DNA from: Anaerolineales bacterium
GTDB lineage: Bacteria; Chloroflexota; Anaerolineae; Anaerolineales; JABWBV01
Length of the DNA stretch: 10,028 nt
NCBI GenBank assembly: GCA_027019845.1
Contig: JALUWE010000318.1
Coordinates: 1 to 10,028, forward strand
Reading direction: 5' to 3'
The notes beneath the pieces were generated by a model that saw nothing but the letters and a program-made list of their open reading frames with translations, did not search any database and had not been told where the DNA came from. This document shows positions 1 to 5,843 of the stretch, piece after piece. The translations under genes were made by a program, and so were the position numbers. Position 1 is the first letter of the stretch. Each line of letters begins with the position of its first letter.

Positions 1-936
1 CGGGGGCGCGGGGAGGGGAGGGTCGATTGGGGGCAGTGGGCCGGGTATCTCAAGCGCGGTCTGGTTGCCGGGCTGGTCTCCGCGCCCATTGTGGTGTATA
101 CGCTGTGGGCCTTCAGTACGGACCCGTTTTTGCGTACCTGGCGCGCGCAGAATCTGATTTTGTCGCCGCATCCGCTGCACTATCTGGCTGCGTACGGGTT
201 GGCGTTGCCTTTCGCGGGGGTGGGTATCTGGCGTTTGCTGCGGGCGCGTCCGGTTCAGGGGTGGCTGCCGGTCGCCTGGGTGGTGGTGCTGCCGGTGCTG
301 GCTTATGCGCCGTATACCCTCCAGCGGCGGTTGCCGGAGGGTGTGTGGGTTGCGTGGGTGGTGTTGGTGGTGTCGGGTGTTGGGTGGGTAGGTGCGGTGT
401 GCGGAGTGCGGGGTGCGGGGTGGCGGGTGTCGGAGGGGGGTACTTCCGAAAGCGTTGTTCACCGCTCGCCATTCACCACTCCCTGCTCCCTACTCCTTGC
501 CCCTTTCTTTCTCACCACCCTGTTCCTGCTGGCGGGCGGGGTGCTGACCGCGCGGCGGCCCGCGCTGCCTGCGTTCCGCCCGTCCGGGGAGGTGGCCGCG
601 TTCCGGGCATTGGCGCAACAGGCCGCGGCCGGGGAGGTGGTGCTGGCCGCGTTCGAGACTGGCAACGCGCTGCCGGCCTGGGCGCCCTTGCGGGTGGTGA
701 TCGGTCACGGGCCGGAGAGCGTCCACCTGGCGGAACTGCGCCCGCGCGTGGCCGCGTTTTTCCAGCCTGCCACGCCAGACCAGGCGCGGCGCGGCCTGCT
801 GGACGAGTTCGGGGTGCGCTACGTGTTTTGGGGGCCGGCTGAGCGGGCGTTGGGTTCCTGGGATCCGCACACAGCCGGTTTTCTGGAGGTGGTGTACGAG
901 GCTGGGGGGTATGCGGTGTTCGAGGTGCGGCGGTGA
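1..936 (+). CDS. C-terminal part of a multi-spanning membrane protein (5' end outside window)
   Basis: The frame is open from base 1 to the TGA at 934-936, giving 311 residues with no start inside the window. About five hydrophobic segments fall in the first ~180 residues, for example around residues 20-40, 60-80, 88-103 and 168-183. A soluble tail of about 130 residues follows. Its ending, with GVRYVFWGPAERALG and a final YAVFEVRR, resembles the C-terminal domain of large membrane glycosyltransferase-like or polymerase-like proteins that I associate with Chloroflexota; this is from memory of the pattern, not a search. The stretch between the fourth and fifth hydrophobic segments is unusual: residues about 119-167 are encoded by two degenerate heptanucleotide arrays and look like an in-frame insertion. 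Substrate and enzymatic activity cannot be read from this fragment. The gene ends just before a nonamer array and a bidirectional terminator. Confidence 0.75.
   Translation, partial: RGRGEGRVDWGQWAGYLKRGLVAGLVSAPIVVYTLWAFSTDPFLRTWRAQNLILSPHPLHYLAAYGLALPFAGVGIWRLLRARPVQGWLPVAWVVVLPVLAYAPYTLQRRLPEGVWVAWVVLVVSGVGWVGAVCGVRGAGWRVSEGGTSESVVHRSPFTTPCSLLLAPFFLTTLFLLAGGVLTARRPALPAFRPSGEVAAFRALAQQAAAGEVVLAAFETGNALPAWAPLRVVIGHGPESVHLAELRPRVAAFFQPATPDQARRGLLDEFGVRYVFWGPAERALGSWDPHTAGFLEVVYEAGGYAVFEVRR
391..432 (+). repeat. G-rich heptanucleotide tandem array inside the membrane-protein gene
   Basis: Six consecutive 7-nt units can be read: GGTGCGG, TGTGCGG, AGTGCGG, GGTGCGG, GGTGGCG, GGTGTCG. The first four fit NGTGCGG with one variable base. 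Looser related G/T-rich sequence extends upstream to about 356. The array lies within the coding sequence. It resembles in style the short tandemly repeated repetitive (STRR) heptamers known from cyanobacteria, although the unit sequence differs. Confidence 0.75.
467..501 (+). repeat. C-rich heptanucleotide tandem array inside the membrane-protein gene
   Basis: Five 7-nt units: CGCCATT, CACCACT, CCCTGCT, CCCTACT, CCTTGCC. The loose consensus is pyrimidine-rich with a CT ending. It sits 34 bp after the G-rich array. The two are roughly complementary in composition, so the single strand could form an imperfect hairpin. Confidence 0.65.
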
Positions 937-950
937 AGGGGGTTGGAGCG

Positions 951-1003
951 CTGAGTCGCTGAGGGTGCTGAAACCGCTAAAGGTACTGAGCACACTGAAC
1001 GCG
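951..1003 (+). repeat. degenerate 9-nt tandem array
   Basis: After an 8-nt first unit (CTGAGTCG) come five 9-nt units: CTGAGGGTG, CTGAAACCG, CTAAAGGTA, CTGAGCACA, CTGAACGCG. The first four to five bases (CTGAR) are kept and the rest varies. The array begins 14 bp after the stop of the membrane-protein gene. Part of it (AACCGCTAAA, 972-981) is also inverted-repeat with TTTAGCGGTT at 1008-1017, so the transcript could form an extra stem ahead of the terminator. Confidence 0.7.
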
Positions 1004-1017
1004 GGAGTTTAGCGGTT

Positions 1018-1060
1018 AAAGCAAAACACCTCCGCGGACCCACGGGGGTGTTTTGCTTTT
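1018..1060. terminator. bidirectional intrinsic terminator
   Basis: A perfect 13-bp inverted repeat, AAAGCAAAACACC at 1018-1030 and GGTGTTTTGCTTT at 1047-1059, encloses a 16-nt loop. The T-rich distal arm supplies the U-tract in the plus direction, and the mirror-image A/T arm does so in the minus direction. It lies between the end of the plus-strand membrane-protein gene and the 3' end of the minus-strand tRNA, so it can serve both converging transcripts. Confidence 0.75.
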
Positions 1061-1094
1061 GGGCGAGGCCCGTATGCGTTTGGTCGTGAAATAG

Positions 1095-1168
1095 TCGGGG
1101 CGCCCGGATTTGAACCGGGGACCTCACGGACCCGAACCGTGCGCGCTTCCGGACTGCGCTACGCCCCG
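1095..1168 (-). tRNA. tRNA-Pro, anticodon CGG
   Basis: The minus strand folds into a complete 74-nt cloverleaf. The acceptor stem is CGGGGCG with CGCCCCG and discriminator A, starting with the C1-G72 pair typical of bacterial tRNA-Pro. The D arm is GCGC/GCGC with GG in the loop. The anticodon stem CACGG/CCGTG holds the loop TTCGGGT, so the anticodon CGG reads CCG codons. A five-base variable loop follows, then the T arm CCCGG-TTCAAAT-CCGGG. The CCA tail is not encoded, because CT follows the discriminator, so a CCA-adding enzyme is needed. Confidence 0.97.
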
Positions 1169-1181
1169 AACCAATGCAGGC

Positions 1182-1210
1182 ATTATATCTTAGCGCGGAG
1201 TCTTTGACAA
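1182..1210 (-). promoter_or_regulatory. sigma-70-type promoter of tRNA-Pro
   Basis: On the minus strand, TTGTCA (1205-1210) and TATAAT (1182-1187) are separated by exactly 17 bp. The -10 box is perfect and the -35 box has one mismatch. Transcription would start about 6-8 nt before the mature tRNA 5' end at 1168, giving a very short leader. Confidence 0.85.
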
Positions 1211-1213
1211 GGA

Positions 1214-1253
1214 AGAAAAAAAGCTGCACCCGCCGGTGTGTGCCGGCGGGTGC
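1214..1253 (-). terminator. intrinsic terminator of the TadG-like gene
   Basis: On the minus strand an 11-bp perfect GC-rich stem (arms 1243-1253 and 1226-1236, six-base TGTGTG loop) is followed by a run of seven U's (1216-1222) after a three-base gap. It lies 30 bp past the stop codon of the minus-strand gene and directly upstream of the tRNA promoter, so it insulates the tRNA from read-through. Confidence 0.9.
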
Positions 1254-1282
1254 CCATTAAGGAGGAGGCCCAATGGACAAAT

Positions 1283-2620
1283 TTATTCTTCCAGCGTCAT
1301 TTGCGCTGGTTTCATATAATTCTGGCTTTGATTGAAACTGATATCAATCGTGGCCGTTCCGTGTACTTTGACCGTACCGGCAATCAGCTGTGTCTCGTAA
1401 GTTTGCAACATGCTGCCCGTACCGCCAACTTCAACGGTGCTGTCTGCGCTGGCTCCGAAAATCGTGCCGCGGTAGTAAGACGTGGCCGATCCCAACAGGC
1501 TGATGTCGCCTGCGTTGTCCAACGCCATGTAAATCAACATGCCTGTAGTGCCCTGATTTCCACCGACGACAATGCCGGGCGCGCTTAGCTTCACGGTAGC
1601 GTTTCCGTTACTGATGAAGTCGCCGTTGCGCATGTAAATGGTCACGCCATTTCCAATGACGGTGCCGCCGTTGATGCGGAAGTCGCCGTCCAGGCAGTAG
1701 AGACCGGGTTGTAGCTCCAGGGTCTGGTTGTTGTTGTTCTGAATTGAGCTGTAGATGCCGGGCGAAATCGTGCCGCCGCCGTTTTGGCTGCCCTGGTTCG
1801 GCAGTCCCGAGCAATCCGGCTCCGTAAAGAGCAACGACCATTGAGGCAGGGGATTGCTTACCTGTGCCGGGCTGGGAGAAACGTTGGCCTGTGGATGTAC
1901 GTTGGGTGCTTCTACCGAGTAGATGTTGCCGTTGTTGACCGTTACGTTCACGGCAGCGCTGTTGGCTTCCAGGCAGGCATCGGACATGATGCCGCCGCCA
2001 GTGATGGTGACCGAACCGTTGCCGCCGCCGAGGAACTGCACCCCCCCAACGTTCGAGTTCGGACAACTATCCCGGTGCGCGTATACCGCATAGCCAAACG
2101 CCAGCGGCATTCGCGGGCGTACCCGGCTGACCGCTTTGACGGTGTTGTTCACCGGCCCGTTGAACGCGAAGTGAACAAACGCGGTCCGTACCTGGGAGGT
2201 TACCCAGACCTCTACATCAACGTACTTGTCGATATAACTCCCCTTATCTTCCTCCATACAAAAGGTAGTCACCCCATTCAGATTTGCTATTGTGTCGGAA
2301 ATGGGGCGTTGATTGAGATCAGCGATCTGGATCGCCTGGGTGATGCCCAGACTTTGGGCTGTCTGCAATTCCGAACTAGCACAATCCCAGTTGTTATAGT
2401 TGATGTTCAGGCCCAGATCGGCATCTTCCAGCGCGTTGGCTACTTTCCAGCCTCCTGCCAATGCAGCGGCATCCGCTGCGTTTTGAGAGCTGCGACGGTC
2501 ATGGAAAATCATCCCCCCGTCTACTGCCAGAGCGGTAAAGCCCAACAGCCCGATAAAGACCAGCGAGAGGAACACAAGTACCTGACCGCTTTCTGCATGT
2601 TTTCTCTGTTTGCTTTCCAT
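1283..2620 (-). CDS. TadE/TadG-like pilus-assembly family protein with beta-helix-like C-terminal region
   Basis: This 445-residue protein begins with a short basic stretch and then ESGQVLVFLSLVF, a single hydrophobic helix at about residues 14-37. The motif DGGMIFHDRRSSQNAADAAA follows. Together these are the hallmark of the putative Flp-pilus TadE/G-like (Tad) N-terminal domain, which anchors the protein in the membrane with the rest outside. From about residue 190 the sequence is rich in Gly, Asn, Thr and Val in short alternating strands (for example NGSVTITGGGI and DFRINGGTVIGNGVTIY), as in right-handed beta-helix or adhesin-like folds. I chose the ATG at 2620 over a GTG seven codons upstream because GGAGGT (2628-2633) sits 7 nt before it. 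No other tad genes are visible, so it may be a stand-alone surface protein and not part of a pilus machine. It has its own promoter and terminator. Confidence 0.8.
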   Translation of the reverse strand: MESKQRKHAESGQVLVFLSLVFIGLLGFTALAVDGGMIFHDRRSSQNAADAAALAGGWKVANALEDADLGLNINYNNWDCASSELQTAQSLGITQAIQIADLNQRPISDTIANLNGVTTFCMEEDKGSYIDKYVDVEVWVTSQVRTAFVHFAFNGPVNNTVKAVSRVRPRMPLAFGYAVYAHRDSCPNSNVGGVQFLGGGNGSVTITGGGIMSDACLEANSAAVNVTVNNGNIYSVEAPNVHPQANVSPSPAQVSNPLPQWSLLFTEPDCSGLPNQGSQNGGGTISPGIYSSIQNNNNQTLELQPGLYCLDGDFRINGGTVIGNGVTIYMRNGDFISNGNATVKLSAPGIVVGGNQGTTGMLIYMALDNAGDISLLGSATSYYRGTIFGASADSTVEVGGTGSMLQTYETQLIAGTVKVHGTATIDISFNQSQNYMKPAQMTLEE

Positions 2621-2674
2621 TGGTTGTACCTCCAGGTTCACAAGGGTTCTTGAATGACAACCCTGTTGAATCTA

Positions 2675-2729
2675 ATTATCCACATCTACCGTGACGGAAA
2701 CGTGACGGTAAGGCTGTCAGAGTTGACAA
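2675..2729 (-). promoter_or_regulatory. PhoB/OmpR-type activated promoter of the TadG-like gene
   Basis: On the minus strand two identical heptamers CCGTCAC (+ strand 2702-2708 and 2691-2697) are 11 bp apart. Ten bases later comes GATAAT (2675-2680), a good -10 box. There is no -35 box: the repeats occupy that place. This is the classical arrangement of PHO-box promoters, where a winged-helix response regulator replaces the -35 contact. More diverged half-sites occur upstream, including TTGTCAA (2723-2729). The expected transcript starts near 2668, leaving a leader of about 48 nt before the ATG. The bound regulator is unknown; the winged-helix regulator at 4950-5735 is one candidate. Confidence 0.6.
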
Positions 2730-2846
2730 TTTGCATGAAAATATGCTGAGAGGTTGGCAATGAGGCGGTTCCCGCTACCCTCACCACTCTGGCTAGCGGT
2801 CACGGAGTAAGTCCAATCCTGAGGCCTCCAATAACCACGCCCCTCC

Positions 2847-2911
2847 TGTCATTCTGGGGGTACGCAGTGCCCGAAGAATCTCCCCCATCGCAAGCGAGAT
2901 TCTTCGCTCCC
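2847..2911. repeat. palindromic MITE-like repeat, copy A (right end replaced)
   Basis: This starts with TGTCATTCTG and shares GCAGTGCCCGAAGAATC with copy B. It carries the inner inverted pair GAAGAATC / GATTCTTC. The right terminal repeat seen in copy B is missing here and is replaced by C-rich heptamers. Confidence 0.65.
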
Positions 2912-2939
2912 CGTCCCCGGTCATCCGTCCCCCGTCATT
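2905..2939 (+). repeat. C-rich heptanucleotide array between the palindromic repeats
   Basis: Five 7-nt units can be read: CGCTCCC, CGTCCCC, GGTCATC, CGTCCCC, CGTCATT. The last unit merges into the left end of palindromic copy B. The style matches the two heptamer arrays in the first gene. Confidence 0.6.
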
Positions 2940-3009
2940 CTGAGGGCACGCAGTGCCCGAAGAATCCCCCCCACCATCGCTGAGATTCTTCGCTGCCGCT
3001 CAAAATGAC
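2934..3009. repeat. palindromic MITE-like repeat, copy B (complete)
   Basis: This is 76 bp with imperfect terminal inverted repeats: GTCATTCTGAG at 2934-2944 against CTCAAAATGAC at 2999-3009. Inside are a 6-bp hairpin GGGCAC-GCA-GTGCCC (2944-2958) and a 9-bp stem CGAAGAATC/GATTCTTCG (2958-2966 and 2984-2992). The core resembles the GAAGAATC...GATTCTTCGC...AATGAC palindromes scattered through many bacterial genomes. No transposase is encoded. Confidence 0.75.
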
Positions 3010-3146
3010 ATCAGGAACAACGCTCAGAATGGCACAGGCAACAGCAGGCATGAACTGTGTAACTCCTGTCACTTACAGTACTTACGCAGTTGAGACCTCA
3101 CAGCCGAAAATCACGGTTTCGTTAACGCCGAGGCCGTTTGTGATCA

Positions 3147-3155
3147 TGGTACAAT
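3147..3155 (+). promoter_or_regulatory. possible extended -10 promoter for the signalling operon
   Basis: TGGTACAAT matches the extended -10 form TGn-TAnAAT. No convincing -35 box lies 16-18 bp upstream. Transcription would start near 3162, about 50 nt before the first gene. The remaining unassigned parts of this intergenic region (about 2730-2846 and 3010-3146) show nothing else I can support. Confidence 0.35.
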
Positions 3156-3172
3156 GTTGTTCCTGGAGGAGC

Positions 3173-3193
3173 ATGGTTTTTCCAAACTGTTAA
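3173..3193 (+). CDS. possible six-codon leader ORF (MVFPNC)
   Basis: An ATG preceded at 2 nt by a GGAGGA Shine-Dalgarno (3166-3171) opens a six-codon frame that ends in TAA, 20 nt before the sensor gene. The Shine-Dalgarno is far better than that of the sensor gene, but the 2-nt spacing is too short for efficient initiation. It could be a leader peptide or chance. Confidence 0.2.
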   Translation: MVFPNC

Positions 3194-3213
3194 TGTGATC
3201 TCGAAGTAGCAAA

Positions 3214-4950
3214 ATGTCGAACAGCCAAAGGGATTGGACACTTCCTTCTAATAGCCAAGATGACGTTGCGCAATCGTATGCAGTACGCCAGGCATTCATG
3301 CTGTTGTACAGCCGTCTGCTACATGCCCAACCCGACCAGCAACGCGCACTGGCCGTCACCCTGGACCAGGCTATGAACGCATTGCAAGCTGCCGGGGGAG
3401 ACATTTGGCTGATGGACGAAAACGGCCGCTTGCGTTTGGAGGTATCCACATTTTCCACGCCTGCCACTGACTTTGAGCACTACAACCAGCGCAGCCGGGC
3501 CGCGCACTGGATTGTAGAAACGCGCGCGCCTCAGCGCATCGAAGAATACCTGGAAGGATACAGCGGGATTGGTATCCCGCTGTTGTACAGCGATAAACTG
3601 CTCGGCGTGCTGGTCGTCTATAACGAGACCGGCATACCATTCGACGAAACGGCACAAGGGTTTTTGGAAGACTTCGCCCTGTTGGCGACGCCTATGATCG
3701 CCTCTTTGCAGGCGCGGGAGAGGCTGCAAGCCCACACCCAACAGCAGCGCGTGTTGCTGGAAATGAGCCACCAGATTGCCGATGGTGTTGAAGAGCAAGA
3801 GATATTGCCCCGCGTCCTGGAATGGGCCACTCGACTGTGCCCGCTGGAATCCGGGTGGATTGGCATCTATCGCCCTGCAAAGCAGGAATTCGCTCCGGTA
3901 GTCTCTTGGGGAGCGATACGGATGCCGGAGAGTGGCCTGGCTTTGCAAGACTGCCGCTTGCTCACCGAAGTGAGCCGAGAGCAGCATCACCGTGTTTTCC
4001 GCCGGGAGGAGGCACTACGCCTCGATGCCGATTGCCCTCACTGCGCACAATGGCGGCCAAACTTGCGCCAGGCACTATACCAGCCCTTAGTGTATCGGGG
4101 CGAGCTGATGGGCATGCTCGTACTGGTTAACAAATTAGAAGGCATTTTCACTCCCAACGATATAGCTTCGCTGGATATTTTGGCAAAGATCACCTCCATT
4201 GCGCTCAACAACATCCGGCTGCACAGCTATACGGTCGACCTGTTGCACGAGCGAGAACAACTGCACCAAATCATCTCACAGCGCGAGCGACTGGCAGTGA
4301 TCGGACGCTTGATACGCAGCCTGACCCACGAAATCAACAACCCGATGCAGGCGGTGCGTGGCGCGCTTAGCCTGGCACAGGAAGAGGCCCGCCACCTGCC
4401 GGAACTGGACGCTTACTTTGCTATCATGCGCCGTGAGGTGGACCGCGTGATCGGCCTGTTACAACGAATGCGTTCTTTGTATGCCACCAACCAGAAGCCC
4501 GCCGCGTTGGAACTTGGCGCGCTGTTGCAAAATGTGCTCGCGCTGGCACACAAGGAGTTACACTGGCAGCAAATTCGGCTGAAGACAAATTTTGCTCCCC
4601 ACCCTGTCCATGTGTGGGGGGAGAGCGATCAATTACATATCGCATTGCTCAATTTGATCCTGGAATTGGGCAGCTTGATTGCCCAACACGGGGAAAACAC
4701 ACTGAGCGTACAAACCCGGCTGATTGACTCAGAGGTCTACATCATCTTGAATGCCCCCGTTCCCTTGAGGAAATGGTACCAACTCCTGTTTGAGGATGAC
4801 GACACCAACATCAGCGAGGCGGGATTCCACCTGCAACTGAGCCGGGAACTGATCGAATCGCACCGCGGGCGAGTGATGATCCGGGAAGACAAAGACAACC
4901 ACAGCGTTATCATCGCGCTACCACAACACAATAACCAAAAAGCCCCCTGA
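3214..4950 (+). CDS. GAF-GAF histidine-kinase-like sensor with degenerate ATP-binding domain
   Basis: This 578-residue soluble protein has no signal peptide or membrane helix. Two GAF sensor domains are recognisable at about residues 26-172 and 177-341; the second contains a CPHC motif (residues 274-277). A HisKA-type dimerisation helix follows with the H-box SLTHEINNPMQAV, phospho-acceptor His372. The C-terminal HATPase_c-like domain (about 460-575) aligns by eye with active kinases but lacks key residues. The N-box second Asn is Glu484, the G1 box DxGxG is replaced by N513-A-P-V-P, and the G2 glycine-rich loop is EAGFHLQL (535-542). It may therefore not bind ATP normally, acting as a pseudokinase or as a scaffold phosphorylated by a partner. 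It uses the first ATG after an in-frame stop at 3196; its Shine-Dalgarno is weak. Its stop overlaps the start of the next gene (TGATG). Confidence 0.85.
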   Translation: MSNSQRDWTLPSNSQDDVAQSYAVRQAFMLLYSRLLHAQPDQQRALAVTLDQAMNALQAAGGDIWLMDENGRLRLEVSTFSTPATDFEHYNQRSRAAHWIVETRAPQRIEEYLEGYSGIGIPLLYSDKLLGVLVVYNETGIPFDETAQGFLEDFALLATPMIASLQARERLQAHTQQQRVLLEMSHQIADGVEEQEILPRVLEWATRLCPLESGWIGIYRPAKQEFAPVVSWGAIRMPESGLALQDCRLLTEVSREQHHRVFRREEALRLDADCPHCAQWRPNLRQALYQPLVYRGELMGMLVLVNKLEGIFTPNDIASLDILAKITSIALNNIRLHSYTVDLLHEREQLHQIISQRERLAVIGRLIRSLTHEINNPMQAVRGALSLAQEEARHLPELDAYFAIMRREVDRVIGLLQRMRSLYATNQKPAALELGALLQNVLALAHKELHWQQIRLKTNFAPHPVHVWGESDQLHIALLNLILELGSLIAQHGENTLSVQTRLIDSEVYIILNAPVPLRKWYQLLFEDDDTNISEAGFHLQLSRELIESHRGRVMIREDKDNHSVIIALPQHNNQKAP

Positions 4951-5735
4951 TGAGCGGCTCGGCGCATATTCTGATCGTGGATGACGAACCGGCCATTCGT
5001 ATGGTGTTGGCGCAGGCTTTGCGCAGTGCGCAATACCGCATCGAAACCGCCAGCAACAGCTCAGAGGCGATTCGCAAGTTGCAGCTGAAGGTCTATGATC
5101 TGATCTTGCTGGATTTGTATATGGACGGTCTCGACGGGCTGGAGGTGCTCAAGGCAGCCCGCCAGCACGACCCCGATGTCATCGTCATCATTCTGACAGC
5201 CCACGGCTCTCTGGACAGCGCGGTGGAGGCTTTGCGTCTCGGAGCGTTTGACTATTTGTTCAAGCCCGTATTGCCCGAAACACTGCGTGAACGGGTTGCT
5301 GAAGGGCTGGCACACCGCCGGCAGGCCATCCAAAAGCGTGTTCTGCTCAAACACATTGCCGCCCTCAAAGAGAGCCTGGAATCGCTGGACGTAGAAACAA
5401 TCGCCTCCCAAAGCGGGCCGGATGACCGCTTTCTCAAGGCCGGCCCCCTGATCATCGACCAGCACCACCGAAGCGCAGTGCTCGACGGGCGGCCATTGGA
5501 GCTGACCACCACGGAATATGATGTGCTGGTCTGCCTGGTGAAGGCCGCGCCCCATCCCTTAGCGGCGCAAGAGTTGGTGCATTGCGCGTTGGGGTACGAG
5601 ACCAGCGCGTTGGAAGCGCAAGAGATCATCAAATGGCACATCCACCGCTTGCGGCGTAAAATCGAGACCAACCCGCGCCGGCCCATCTACCTCAAAACCG
5701 TGCGCCGCCGCGGCTACATGTGGGCCGGCGGGTAA
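4950..5735 (+). CDS. response regulator, receiver plus OmpR/PhoB-type winged helix
   Basis: This 261-residue protein has a complete receiver domain at about residues 5-120: the acidic pair D11-D12, phospho-acceptor D55, T83 and K105. A helical linker of about 40 residues with coiled-coil character follows. The C-terminal Trans_reg_C winged helix (about 165-258) contains TTTEYDVLVCLV, the recognition-helix stretch IIKWHIHRLRRKIE and the terminal wing LKTVRRRGYMW. It is thus expected to be a DNA-binding transcription factor controlled by phosphorylation. The start codon overlaps the stop of the sensor gene by one base, a strong sign of coupling and of a cognate pair. No own Shine-Dalgarno is evident. 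Candidate targets are the direct-repeat sites at 2691-2708 and 5751-5780, both with the tandem spacing this family prefers; this is inference. No terminator is seen before the next gene. Confidence 0.92.
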   Translation: MSGSAHILIVDDEPAIRMVLAQALRSAQYRIETASNSSEAIRKLQLKVYDLILLDLYMDGLDGLEVLKAARQHDPDVIVIILTAHGSLDSAVEALRLGAFDYLFKPVLPETLRERVAEGLAHRRQAIQKRVLLKHIAALKESLESLDVETIASQSGPDDRFLKAGPLIIDQHHRSAVLDGRPLELTTTEYDVLVCLVKAAPHPLAAQELVHCALGYETSALEAQEIIKWHIHRLRRKIETNPRRPIYLKTVRRRGYMWAGG

Positions 5736-5750
5736 TCCCCCCTTTTCTCA

Positions 5751-5780
5751 AACCTATCCTAACCTTTGCTAACCGCACTA
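5751..5780 (+). promoter_or_regulatory. candidate operator: three AACC direct repeats at 10-bp spacing
   Basis: AACC recurs at 5751, 5761 and 5771; the first two units read AACCTATCCT and AACCTTTGCT. Same-face tandem repeats of about one helical turn are what OmpR/PhoB-family dimers bind. They lie just downstream of such a regulator gene and 63-93 bp before the next start codon. No clear -10/-35 pair accompanies them. Confidence 0.35.
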
Positions 5781-5793
5781 CTGCTGCTTTTCT

Positions 5794-5823
5794 GTTATCC
5801 TGAATTCATGTGAAATGGATAAC
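5794..5823 (+). promoter_or_regulatory. inverted repeat GTTATCC/GGATAAC ahead of the receiver-roadblock gene
   Basis: Seven perfect inverted bases (5794-5800 and 5817-5823) flank a 16-nt spacer and end 7 nt before the Shine-Dalgarno AAGGAG at 5831-5836. It could be an operator or an mRNA stem that modulates initiation. There is no U-tract, so it is not a terminator. Confidence 0.3.
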
Positions 5824-5843
5824 GCATCAAAAGGAGCGGCAGC

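Noticed and set aside
27..842. 271-residue plus-strand ORF overlapping the first gene in another frame
   Set aside because: Its translation is Gly/Ala/Arg-rich low complexity caused by high GC and the heptamers, while the frame from base 1 encodes recognisable membrane segments and a structured tail.
1784..2653. 289-residue plus-strand ORF opposite the TadG-like gene
   Set aside because: The minus-strand frame has a Shine-Dalgarno, promoter, terminator and family motifs; the plus-strand ORF has none of these and is its antisense shadow.
2844..3010. Possible CRISPR array
   Set aside because: There are only two diverged palindromic copies of unequal structure, with no regular spacer and no cas gene.
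3005..3193. 62-residue plus-strand ORF starting at the edge of palindromic copy B
   Set aside because: It starts inside a repeat, has no ribosome binding site and no recognisable pattern, and covers the promoter region of the sensor gene.
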